Below are positions 35,174 to 45,392 of a DNA stretch of 64,000 nt, piece after piece; position 1 is the first letter of the stretch; the number at the start of each line of letters is the position of its first letter. Source of the stretch: UMGS1696 sp964621165 (GTDB lineage Bacteria; Bacillota; Clostridia; Oscillospirales; CAG-272); the NCBI GenBank assembly GCA_964621165.1, contig CAZULC010000001.1:1-64000 (forward strand), given 5' to 3'. The notes beneath the pieces are model-generated. The model was given only the letters and a program-made list of their open reading frames with translations. It had not been told where the DNA came from and did not search any database. The position numbers were made by a program, and so were the translations under genes.

Positions 35174-36460
35174 ATGCAGACACTTTTAGCTTTGTCCATT
35201 GCTCTGCTGGCGGGTTTATTCATGTCCCGTCTTACAAAAATCTGGAATCTGCCCGCCGTGACTGCTTATCTTGTGGCGGGAATCATCATCGGACCATACT
35301 GTCTCGGACGTCTGGGGATCCCGGGAATCGGGTTTATTTCCTCCGAGGACGTGGCTTCCTACTCGATCATAAGCGATGCGGCCCTCGGTTTTATCGCGGT
35401 GGCAATGGGAAACGAGTTCAGGATAGCAGACCTAAAGAAAACTGGCAAGCAGGCGGTGGTTATCGCGATTTTTCAGGCGATTGTGGCCACGATATTGGTT
35501 GACTTGTCGCTGTTTGTGGTTCATCTCGCCATGCCGGACAAGCTTCCCATGTCATGTGTTGTGACGCTTGGTGCTATTGCCACAGCTACGGCTCCGGCGG
35601 CTACTTTGATGGTTGTAAAGCAGTACAAGGCTGACGGACCCCTCACCCGTATCCTGCTCCCCATAGTAGCCCTCGACGACATTGTAGGTCTGATAGTGTT
35701 CGCCATATCATTCGGCGTCGCGAAAGCCCTTGAGGACGGGCAGGTGGACGTGATTTCGGTGCTTGTGAACCCGATTATCGAGGTCATCGCTTCGCTGATT
35801 TTGGGTGCGGTGATTGGGCTTTTGTTCCATTTTTCCGAGCAGTACTTCCACAGCCGGAGCAAGAGAATGAGCATTTCCGTGACGTATGTGTTCCTTGCGG
35901 TTGCGCTGTCCATGATTGAAGTGGATATAGGCCCCGTGACACTTGGTTTCTCGTCCCTTCTCGTGTGCATGATAATGGGCACGGTGTTCTGCAACATGTG
36001 CGACTTCTCGGAGGAGCTGATGGACAGGATGGACCGCTGGACGGGACCGATTATGGTGTTGTTTTTCGTCATCAGCGGCGCGGGACTGGAGTTCTCGGTA
36101 TTCTCAAGCGGAGCGGTAATCATCACGGGAATTGTGTACATCATCTTCCGCTCCATCGGCAAAATCACGGGTGCCAGCATTTCCTCACGCTTCATGCACT
36201 GCTCTCCAACCATACAGAAGTACCTTGGAATCACGCTTCTGCCTCAGGCGGGGGTTTCCCTTGGAATGTCGCTGACTGCAATGTCTCTGGGTGAACCCGG
36301 GCTGATTATCAGGAACATTGCGCTGTTCGCGGTGCTGGTGTATGAGTTATTTGGTCCGTTGCTCACGAAGATTGCGCTTCAGCGTGCGGGTGAGATTTCG
36401 GAAAAGCCCATTCCCCCGAGAGAACAGGCGAAAATCGACGCGGCGGCCGGAAAAAAGTGA
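35174..36460 (+). CDS. CPA2-family cation:proton antiporter
   Basis: A 428-residue membrane protein with about 12 helices and no cytoplasmic TrkA/RCK domain. It begins LLALSIALLAGLFMSRLTKIWNLPAVTAYLVAG in outline (only short parts cited: MSRLTKIWNLPAV), with the ion-binding region around GAIATATAPAATLM and IVALDDIVGLIVF (the paired-Asp site near residue 178). It would exchange Na+ or K+ for protons at the membrane. The gene follows the aminotransferase by 93 bases; an AGGTTTT stretch gives only a weak ribosome site. Confidence 0.9.
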   Translation: MQTLLALSIALLAGLFMSRLTKIWNLPAVTAYLVAGIIIGPYCLGRLGIPGIGFISSEDVASYSIISDAALGFIAVAMGNEFRIADLKKTGKQAVVIAIFQAIVATILVDLSLFVVHLAMPDKLPMSCVVTLGAIATATAPAATLMVVKQYKADGPLTRILLPIVALDDIVGLIVFAISFGVAKALEDGQVDVISVLVNPIIEVIASLILGAVIGLLFHFSEQYFHSRSKRMSISVTYVFLAVALSMIEVDIGPVTLGFSSLLVCMIMGTVFCNMCDFSEELMDRMDRWTGPIMVLFFVISGAGLEFSVFSSGAVIITGIVYIIFRSIGKITGASISSRFMHCSPTIQKYLGITLLPQAGVSLGMSLTAMSLGEPGLIIRNIALFAVLVYELFGPLLTKIALQRAGEISEKPIPPREQAKIDAAAGKK

Positions 36461-36518
36461 CTCTGTGAAGTCCGGCTGGGTTAGTATTACAAGCATTGAC
36501 TTTAGTATAACCGAATAA

Positions 36519-36565
36519 AAAAGCTCTTCGCAAATCCGTTATGGGTAAGCGGGAGCTTTTGTTTT
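36519..36565 (+). terminator. Terminator after the antiporter gene
   Basis: An 8-base stem (AAAAGCTC at 36519, GAGCTTTT at 36553) with a 26-base loop and a T-rich tail. Confidence 0.65.
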
Positions 36566-36590
36566 GGGTTGATTGATATAATTTGGGCGC

Positions 36591-36640
36591 AAAAAACTCC
36601 CGTGAATCCTGATTACATAGTCGGACCTGCGGGAGATTTT
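36591..36640 (-). terminator. Terminator after the acetyltransferase gene
   Basis: A 6-base GC stem (CTCCCG at 36597, CGGGAG at 36630) with six A bases at 36591-36596 that read as a T run on the minus strand, just after the stop of the alaS-acetyltransferase pair. Confidence 0.7.
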
Positions 36641-36646
36641 GTTTAT

Positions 36647-37132
36647 TTAATAGTCGAAGTCATGATCGCCTACTTTGATTTTCTGCGTGAGCTTCTCACC
36701 TTTGTAAGCCTTGCGGATTTCGATAAGGTTCAAGACAGTATATCCCCGACGGCGGAGAAATTCTATCATTCTGTAGTTGTTGGGGTGGACGTAGTTGTAA
36801 ACCATATCTTCACCCAAAGATTTCGCACATTCTTCAGCCTTTTCGTGAAGAGCTGTGGCTATTCCGCGCCGACGGAACTCGTCTTTTACGTAAATCGACT
36901 CCACCCACACGCACCCGCCGTCTATTCGGCAGACCACATAGCCCGCGTAAATTCCATCGACTAATGCGGCGAAAACCGGAAAATCCACGGAGAGGTATTC
37001 CCTGATTTCCTCACGTCCAGTTTCAATGTCCGGCTTGGATGTGATTCCCTTGTACGAGCGCAGTTCCACTCGGAAAAAAGCCGTCATTTCTGCGATAGAA
37101 TCATTGACTTCTGTGATTTTTATAATTTCCAT
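36647..37132 (-). CDS. GNAT-family N-acetyltransferase
   Basis: A 161-residue acetyl-CoA-dependent transferase. The acetyl-CoA loop reads VKDEFRRRGIATALHEKAEECA near residues 82-103, followed by YVHPNNYRMIEFLRRRGY, the usual beta5-alpha4 end of the GNAT fold. It is 42 bases downstream of alaS on the same strand. The acceptor (amino acid, drug or protein) is unknown. Confidence 0.9.
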   Translation of the reverse strand: MEIIKITEVNDSIAEMTAFFRVELRSYKGITSKPDIETGREEIREYLSVDFPVFAALVDGIYAGYVVCRIDGGCVWVESIYVKDEFRRRGIATALHEKAEECAKSLGEDMVYNYVHPNNYRMIEFLRRRGYTVLNLIEIRKAYKGEKLTQKIKVGDHDFDY

Positions 37133-37174
37133 GGTATTTTTTCGTCAATAAGGGGGCGGTTTTGCGTATATTTT

Positions 37175-39805
<2,631 letters not shown>

Positions 39806-39937
39806 GTGTAGAATTCTCCTTTGTAAGTTGATATTGTATGGATCCTATCTTAGTATTATAGCATAATTATAACGAGAATAAAAGGGGGTTTGGTGAAATT
39901 CCTGAAATTTTATTTTCGCGATTCTACATCCGTACCC

Positions 39938-39966
39938 TTGACACGGAGGGGCAGTCATGCTATAAT
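39938..39966 (+). promoter_or_regulatory. Perfect consensus promoter for the methyltransferase gene
   Basis: TTGACA (39938-39943) and TATAAT (39961-39966) with a 17-base spacer. The start codon lies 30 bases after the -10, so the leader is only about 23 bases. Confidence 0.85.
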
Positions 39967-39996
39967 AGCTTTAGCTTCAACGCAAAGGAGAACGTC

Positions 39997-40671
39997 ATGA
40001 CTGAAAAACACACATCTGAGCCGCTTGAAGAAATGAGCGCCTTTTTCTCCGCACGGCTTGACGGGTACGACGAACACATGCTGACCGCAATCGAAGGCGC
40101 CGGACATTTTTATCGCTTCACCGCCGGTCTTCTTCCGGTTTACGCCGACGCTTCCGTCCTTGACCTTGGCATCGGAACGGGGCTGGAGTTTGAAGAATAC
40201 CAAAAAATTAACCCTCACGCTAAAGTCACGGGAATCGACTTGTCCGAAGACATGCTTACAGCGCTTAAACGGAAGCTGCCGGACGCTGGACTCAATCTCA
40301 TCCGTGGGTCGTATTTTGACGTTCCCTTTGGCGAGGACTGCTTTGACGCGGCGGTATCCGTGGAGTCGCTCCACCATTTCAAACCGGAAGCAAAGCTGAA
40401 ACTCTACGAAAAACTGCGCAAATCCCTGAAAAACGGCGGATATTTCATCCTCACCGACTATTTTGCCGAGAGTGAGGAGAAGGAACGTGAGTATTTTGCC
40501 GTACTGGAGCGGATGAAGGCCGAGCAGAATCTCCCCGACGACCGGTTCTACCACTACGACACTCCGCTGACAGTGAAGCATGAGACGGAAGTTTTGCGCG
40601 AAGCCGGATTCAGTCGGGTGGAAATTCTCAAAAACTGGTCGGCGACTTATACCGTAAAGGCTGATAAATAA
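39997..40671 (+). CDS. Class I SAM-dependent methyltransferase
   Basis: A 224-residue soluble methyltransferase. Motif I is VLDLGIGTGLEFEEY near residue 54, motif II is VTGIDLSEDMLTALKR, and FDAAVSVESLHHFKPEAK corresponds to motif IV/post-motif IV. Followed by the small strand-rich C-terminus with ILKNWSATYTVKADK. The substrate is unknown. It is a single-gene transcript with a consensus promoter and its own terminator. Confidence 0.9.
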   Translation: MTEKHTSEPLEEMSAFFSARLDGYDEHMLTAIEGAGHFYRFTAGLLPVYADASVLDLGIGTGLEFEEYQKINPHAKVTGIDLSEDMLTALKRKLPDAGLNLIRGSYFDVPFGEDCFDAAVSVESLHHFKPEAKLKLYEKLRKSLKNGGYFILTDYFAESEEKEREYFAVLERMKAEQNLPDDRFYHYDTPLTVKHETEVLREAGFSRVEILKNWSATYTVKADK

Positions 40672-40706
40672 CAAAAAATCAACATTTTTCCGTACAGGCA
40701 GGCTTC

Positions 40707-40732
40707 CCCGCTGGCATGTGCGGGATTTTTTT
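40707..40732 (+). terminator. Terminator after the methyltransferase gene
   Basis: A 5-base GC stem (CCCGC at 40707, GCGGG at 40720), 8-base loop, then a run of eight T. Confidence 0.75.
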
Positions 40733-40772
40733 CGTCGGATGAAATTTTGTAAGTTTTTTTAATCGCAAGCTA

Positions 40773-40801
40773 TTGTCAAATCCGTCGCAGTGTGCTATAA
40801 T
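40773..40801 (+). promoter_or_regulatory. Promoter of the MarR gene
   Basis: TTGTCA (40773-40778) and TATAAT (40796-40801) are 17 bases apart. It rules out any start for the MarR gene upstream of about 40808. Confidence 0.8.
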
Positions 40802-40812
40802 TTACGCGTAAA
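40801..40812. promoter_or_regulatory. Perfect 12-base palindrome at the MarR transcription start
   Basis: TTTACGCGTAAA, fully self-complementary, begins at the last base of the -10 hexamer and covers the expected transcription start. A dimeric MarR protein bound here would block its own promoter, as is usual for this family. Confidence 0.6.
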
Positions 40813-40831
40813 CAAATTCAGGAGGAAGCAT

Positions 40832-41263
40832 ATGGCACACGCGGAAAAATGCGGTCTTTTGATTCACCGGATCCACAACTACCTCGAAAAGAGCGGCAAC
40901 AGTCAGCTTGGCAAAAAAGGATTGACCTTCTCGCAGATGAACGTCCTCATCAATCTATCCGAATCCCCTGAGGGGGTGTCCTTCAAGGAGCTGGAAAAGC
41001 GGCTGAAGCTGGCTCAATCCACAACCGTCGGCTTAATTTCCCGTCTTGAGGAGAAGGGACTCGTGTCGGTTTTCGACTCTCATGATGACAAACGGGTGAA
41101 ATTCGTCAGGATTACGGAAAAGGGTGAGCTGTACCGCTCCGACGCCGAGGATGAAATGAACGCCTCGGAAGAAAAACTGCTGTCCCCACTAACCGAAATC
41201 GAGGGCGAGCTTCTCTATTCCCTGCTGAAAAAAATAAGCGGCTCCTTTCCATCGGACTCCTGA
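40832..41263 (+). CDS. MarR-family transcriptional regulator
   Basis: A 143-residue winged-helix regulator, started at ATG 40832 after an AGGAGGA site. The HTH and wing are VSFKELEKRLKLAQSTTVGLISRLEEKGLV cited here as KLAQSTTVGLISRLEEKGL, then FDSHDDKRVKFVRITEKGE, the D-x-R-D/K-x-R wing of MarR proteins. N- and C-terminal helices form the dimer. MarR genes next to MATE pumps normally repress the pump and respond to a toxic ligand; here the pump gene downstream is decayed, so the regulator may only control itself. Confidence 0.92.
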   Translation: MAHAEKCGLLIHRIHNYLEKSGNSQLGKKGLTFSQMNVLINLSESPEGVSFKELEKRLKLAQSTTVGLISRLEEKGLVSVFDSHDDKRVKFVRITEKGELYRSDAEDEMNASEEKLLSPLTEIEGELLYSLLKKISGSFPSDS

Positions 41264-41296
41264 CCTACCCGCGTCCGTCGGGCTTTATTCCTGCAC

Positions 41297-41389
41297 AAAT
41301 CAATCGCATCATATCAAATTCCGGCTGAAATACGGACTCGCCACCCCAGCCGGAAACCGTTTTGGTTAAATCAATCGCATCATATCAAA
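41297..41389. repeat. 22-bp direct repeat around an inverted repeat
   Basis: A 22-base sequence beginning AAATCAATCGCATC occurs exactly at 41297-41318 and 41368-41389. Between them are TTCCGGCTG (41319-41327) and its complement CAGCCGGAA (41348-41356). The second copy lies just before the broken MATE gene. Confidence 0.8.
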
Positions 41390-41414
41390 ATTCATACATA
41401 ATCGGAGACAAAAA

Positions 41415-42216
41415 ATGCATAAGCAAAGCTCAGTGGAAATTTTCAGGGACGCGCCGGTCAGCAAAGCCGTGCTGCAAAACGCCTGTCCGGCAATGGCGGC
41501 AATGCTCATGGTGCTGGTCTACAATCTGGCCGACGCCTTCTTCATCGGGCGGACTCACGACGGCATTCTTGTAGCGGCCGTATCTCTGGCAACGCCGGTA
41601 TTCCTGATTTTCATGGCACTCGGCACAATTTTCGGCGTAGGCGGAACCTCAGTCATCTCCCGGGCAATCGGCGAGGGAAAGGCTGACTACGCGAAAAAGA
41701 TCTCGTCCTTCTGCATGTGGAGCTGTATTATCGCAAGCGGTGCGGGTCTTTGGGACAGATTTAAAAAGATTCTTCGCTTCTCTCTGGCTTTCGCGCTCAT
41801 CCTCGGGCTGATTCTCACCGGGGTCTGCCTGATTTTTAACGGGAAAATCGTCGCAGCATTCCTCACAGACGAAACCGCATATGAACTTGCCGTGAGCTTC
41901 TCGAAAAATCCTTCTGACAACCGGTGCGCTGTTCAGCGTGTTCTAAGTTCTGACTAACGCGCTTCAGGCAATGGGAGCGGCAGGAGCGGCACTTGTGGTC
42001 AACGTCAGCCGTCAGGAACTTATCTGCATTCCCTCATTGTTCATATTAAGCTGCCTTTTCGGCATGACCGGACTTATGTATGCTCAGCCTGCCACGGACA
42101 TTTTGTCCATAATCGGTACATTCGCTTTGTATAAAGTGATGAAAAAAACTCGCCCGAATCAGACGAAGCCTGAATCAAACCAGATCAGCATGGAATTTCG
42201 CTCTCGATACAGATGA
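41415..42216 (+). pseudogene. Decayed MATE multidrug efflux pump
   Basis: About 265 codons remain of a pump that is normally about 450 residues. The N-terminal part is good (AVLQNACPAMAAMLMVLVYN, DAFFIGRTHDG, FGVGGTSVISRAIGEGKADYA) up to SGAG near 41748. It then jumps directly to LWDRFKKILRFSLAFALILG, a segment from the second half, so some 180-200 residues are deleted. A frameshift near 41905 and a stop at 41945 (in the frame ILLTTGALFSVF) break the rest; the C-terminus (AMGAAGAALVVNVSRQ ... GLMYAQPATDILSI) is in a third piece. The intact MarR gene upstream was probably its regulator. Confidence 0.85.
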
Positions 42217-42264
42217 TTTTACAGCCATAGCATATCCCACAGCCGCACATTCGTAAGTTTAACA

Positions 42265-42331
42265 GAAAAATCGGCGGATCCGACGAAAAATAAGCTGAAA
42301 ATTCAGCAAATCCATCAAAAATCCACCGATT
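42265..42331 (-). terminator. Terminator after the SGNH esterase gene
   Basis: On the minus strand a stem pairs 42321-42331 with 42269-42279 (one G-T pair), a T run follows, and the loop contains a second small hairpin (GCTGAA/TTCAGC). Confidence 0.55.
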
Positions 42332-42344
42332 ACCGTATCAATTT

Positions 42345-43325
42345 TTATTCTCCCCACGCCTGCCTGATTATCTCAGCCAGCTTTGTGCCGTAGATTTTAC
42401 ATCCGTCAACGTTGGGGTGGAGTCTGTCCAGGAAGTACTTCTCCTCGTGGGGAACCAGCCCGAACCCGTCGACTACCGTGATGTTTGCGTAGGCCGCGCA
42501 GACTTCCTTCACGTACTCTGACAAACGGATGAGCGCCTCGCAGTCGTCGGGAGTGTCACCTCTCCACAATGGAGTCACGCATACCACCGGCGTATCCCCG
42601 TAGACCTTAGCCAGAGCCTCGTAATAGTCCCGCACCGTGCCGATTTTCGTCTCCCGATGCTGATTCGTACCCATTGCGACGACGATTCCCTCGGGTCTGT
42701 ACCCCATGTCGACGAGCGAATTTTTATCGTAAATGTACCCGCCGATGCCTTGGTTCAGGATGTCGTACCCCAAAATCCGGTTGGCCACGCTGACGTAAGT
42801 GTACGCAGAACGATACGGACCGTACCCCTGCGTGATGGAGTCGCCCAGCCACAGGACCTTCTTTCCCCGTGGAGCAGGAGTCAGCTTTCCTGTTGGGGAT
42901 TCGTAGGCGAAATTCTTTATCTGCATGGTTGAGTCCGCCGGAAGGTAGACCCGCACCTGCTTCTCGCCGCCGTATTTCTCACCCTCCGGGAATCTGAACG
43001 TGATTTTCCCCTCTCTTGGGATTTTGTCGAGGCTTGCCCACAGGAAAATGTCCCCGCCGACCTCCACCTCAACCGTGTCAGGAGAGCCGACCCACATCAT
43101 TCTGTATTCAAAGGAAATTTCGTCAGCGTCGGTGATAAACTCCAGCGTTTTCGCGGTGGTTGCCGTACATCTGTCGTACCACATCAGGCTTGTGCGGGCA
43201 AAGTAGTCCTGCTGGGCCTTTGTATACTGGAACGCGGCAAGGTACCCGTCGACTTCCTCAAACCGCAGAGCGCCGCGGTATATTCGAGTAAGCTGTTCAT
43301 TAGACAAAACCGCAGTCATAAACAA
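42345..43325 (-). CDS. SGNH/GDSL-type esterase with N-terminal beta domain
   Basis: A 326-residue enzyme. Residues 1-140 are a beta-sandwich; then the SGNH blocks follow: GDSITQG (serine nucleophile, near residue 157), the glycine in LNQGIGGYIY, GTNQH with the asparagine, and DRLHPNVDG near 306 with the catalytic Asp-His pair. The two-domain plan resembles carbohydrate esterases (CE2-like) that remove acetyl groups from glycans. There is no signal peptide, so it would act on imported sugars. It is a stand-alone gene near a beta-galactosidase. Confidence 0.85.
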   Translation of the reverse strand: MFMTAVLSNEQLTRIYRGALRFEEVDGYLAAFQYTKAQQDYFARTSLMWYDRCTATTAKTLEFITDADEISFEYRMMWVGSPDTVEVEVGGDIFLWASLDKIPREGKITFRFPEGEKYGGEKQVRVYLPADSTMQIKNFAYESPTGKLTPAPRGKKVLWLGDSITQGYGPYRSAYTYVSVANRILGYDILNQGIGGYIYDKNSLVDMGYRPEGIVVAMGTNQHRETKIGTVRDYYEALAKVYGDTPVVCVTPLWRGDTPDDCEALIRLSEYVKEVCAAYANITVVDGFGLVPHEEKYFLDRLHPNVDGCKIYGTKLAEIIRQAWGE

Positions 43326-43452
43326 TCCTTTCCAAGCATAAAATCAAAAATTTTACAAAAAACCGCAAACCAAACGCCACTTCCCGCGACTATTTATTAT
43401 ATAAAGCATCCTGTTTTACACTTTATACTGTAACAAACGAGGGATAATACAC

Positions 43453-43641
43453 ATGGAAAGTACAAAACGGATAAGGAAGGAGTACCGGCAGAAATTTTAC
43501 GGCCTGTCCCGCAATTTTCCCGGAATGAAGCCGGATGAGGTTCGCGCGTTCATGGGGCTGACGGAAGAGGAACTGTATAAGGCAGAGGAAGCCGTCAAAG
43601 AGAAGAACAGCCGCGGGCGCAGGAAGAGACAGAAGGAGTGA
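43453..43641 (+). CDS. Small basic protein, unknown
   Basis: A 62-residue, highly charged, helical protein (MESTKRIRKEYRQKFYGLSR, then MKPDEVRAFMGLTEEELYKA and a basic end GRRKRQKE). A GAGGGA site lies 9 bases before the ATG. The composition suggests a nucleic-acid or ribosome contact, but no family is recognised. Confidence 0.55.
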   Translation: MESTKRIRKEYRQKFYGLSRNFPGMKPDEVRAFMGLTEEELYKAEEAVKEKNSRGRRKRQKE

Positions 43642-43657
43642 CGGTCATGCGAGAGAA

Positions 43658-45325
43658 TCACCTGAACTTGTGAGGTGCGGCGTTCCAGATGACAGGCTCC
43701 ACTCCCAGCTTTTCGCCGTTGGACACGACGTTTTTGGTCATGAAATCAGAATAGAAGCCGCGCCAGCCGCAGACGTGTTTGTAGCCAAACTTCTCCGCGT
43801 CGTGGATTGAAGGAATTTCGAAGCCATAACTGCGTGAGTAATTTTCTATGTAATGCAGGAATTCGTGTACGTAAACCGATGGGGACCATGATTCAGCCGA
43901 TTCGTATGCCCCTTTAATCGCGTCAGCTCCGTCAAAAATTATCACGCTGTAGCCTGTTTGGCCGATGATGTTTGTGCCGCCAAGTCCGAAATATTCCTTC
44001 GGCAGGGATGGCAGGTTCAGGATAAAGAACACGTGGTCATAATCTTCGGGATTGATGCTGCATTCCGCGCAGTATTCGTTTCCTTCTTCAGCGTTAATCA
44101 CATATCCGTATGCTTTGTCCTTCGTGAACTTGCTGAAATTCTTTTCGCAGACCGCCACGTCTACCTTTGCTTCCATCATTCCGCCGGAAATATTCGGAAT
44201 ATCCTTTTCAAATTCAGCCATATGCTTCTTGAGATTACTGACCTCATCGTCCGACATCTCATAATGAAGCTTAAGCGTGCACCCCAAATCACCGTCATAT
44301 GTGTTAAGGCTGGTGTCAGTCATAATCACGGCTAAGAAATTCCACGTTTTGTCTTCCGTTTTGTAATCAGAAAGTTTACTGATTCTGACGTTGTCGAACC
44401 ACGCCGTACCGGTGCAGGTGTTTGACCAGTAGCCGAGATTGAGGGAAACAGTGATATAGCCGTCCTTGTCAGTTCGCCCGACGAAAGAAAGAGTTTTCCA
44501 TTCGCTGGTGCCAAGGACGCTGGCGGAACAGGTGTAGTCTCCGGCACTGATACTTGCCCCCATGGGATCGTTTGGGTTTTCATGGTTCACGACATCCTTA
44601 GTCCTGACGTCGGCTGAAACGACATACAGCGTGTCCGGCTCGCCTTTGTATTTTTTCACCATACGCAGATCATTTGCTCTGGTGTCAGTGATACAGTAGC
44701 TGTAGGAATTCCCATTCGATACGGAGTAGTCCTTGCATATGTTGTCGAGGCTGTACGTCAGCCATGATTGATATGTGAAATTTTCCCCCTTTATCGTGAA
44801 ACGCAAAGCCGTACCGCAGTCCTTGTTCAGCTGCAAGCCTTCTATCATCAGACTGCAGGTTTTGTTTTCCTTGCTCTCGTAATACTCGCCGAAAGTCTTG
44901 AGGTCGGAAAACTTCACGGCCATTTTACCGCCGATATTATATCCAGTGACGGATTTTCCGTTGACCTTCACCACAATATCGCTTTTGTATACGTCTGCTA
45001 TGACCTCGCCAAACGCGGCTTTGTCGTCCTCTTTGACAATGGGGTCGATTTTCGCGCCCGATTCCTTCAGCACAATGTTTGACGAGCGGTCGGTATTGTC
45101 ATAATAGGTATTGAATCCGTAATTTTTAAGATCCGACGTGATTACCGCGGTTTTCCCGTCAATGCTGTACGCCGGAATCTCGTACCCGTTGATGTAGGCC
45201 TTGATGTCCGTCTTTTTCACCTGACCAATAACCTCGGCGGCGGATACGGAAGAGAACACAATACCAACGCATATCGCCAGAGTAAACAATACTAAAATTC
45301 CGCGGAGTATTCTTCTTATTTTCAT
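43658..45325 (-). CDS. Secreted stalk-domain protein with HExxH metallopeptidase-like domain
   Basis: A 555-residue secreted protein. After a signal peptide (about residues 1-29) come two stalk-like units (IKAYINGYEIPAYSIDGKTAV and IVVKVNGKSVTGYNIGGKMAV), each about 60 residues. A jelly-roll, carbohydrate-binding-like domain follows (about 165-320, ending in GTAWFDNVRISKLSDY). The last 200 residues contain SVYVHEFLHYIENY near residue 490, an HExxH zinc motif with the catalytic Glu and two His, and downstream IHDAEKFGY as a possible third ligand. No lipobox or LPxTG is seen. It probably binds surface glycans and cleaves a protein or glycopeptide outside the cell; the peptidase family is not one I can name. 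Confidence 0.7.
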   Translation of the reverse strand: MKIRRILRGILVLFTLAICVGIVFSSVSAAEVIGQVKKTDIKAYINGYEIPAYSIDGKTAVITSDLKNYGFNTYYDNTDRSSNIVLKESGAKIDPIVKEDDKAAFGEVIADVYKSDIVVKVNGKSVTGYNIGGKMAVKFSDLKTFGEYYESKENKTCSLMIEGLQLNKDCGTALRFTIKGENFTYQSWLTYSLDNICKDYSVSNGNSYSYCITDTRANDLRMVKKYKGEPDTLYVVSADVRTKDVVNHENPNDPMGASISAGDYTCSASVLGTSEWKTLSFVGRTDKDGYITVSLNLGYWSNTCTGTAWFDNVRISKLSDYKTEDKTWNFLAVIMTDTSLNTYDGDLGCTLKLHYEMSDDEVSNLKKHMAEFEKDIPNISGGMMEAKVDVAVCEKNFSKFTKDKAYGYVINAEEGNEYCAECSINPEDYDHVFFILNLPSLPKEYFGLGGTNIIGQTGYSVIIFDGADAIKGAYESAESWSPSVYVHEFLHYIENYSRSYGFEIPSIHDAEKFGYKHVCGWRGFYSDFMTKNVVSNGEKLGVEPVIWNAAPHKFR

Positions 45326-45392
45326 AGTGCTGCCTCCAAAATGTTAAATTAAACTGTAAACCGCGCCTTCCTTCACTGTTGTCCGATTATTT

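Noticed and set aside
39806..39937. T-box or other leader in front of alaS
   Set aside because: Only about 130 bases separate alaS from the opposite promoter, with no specifier loop or TGGNACC-type T-box sequence and no antiterminator stem.
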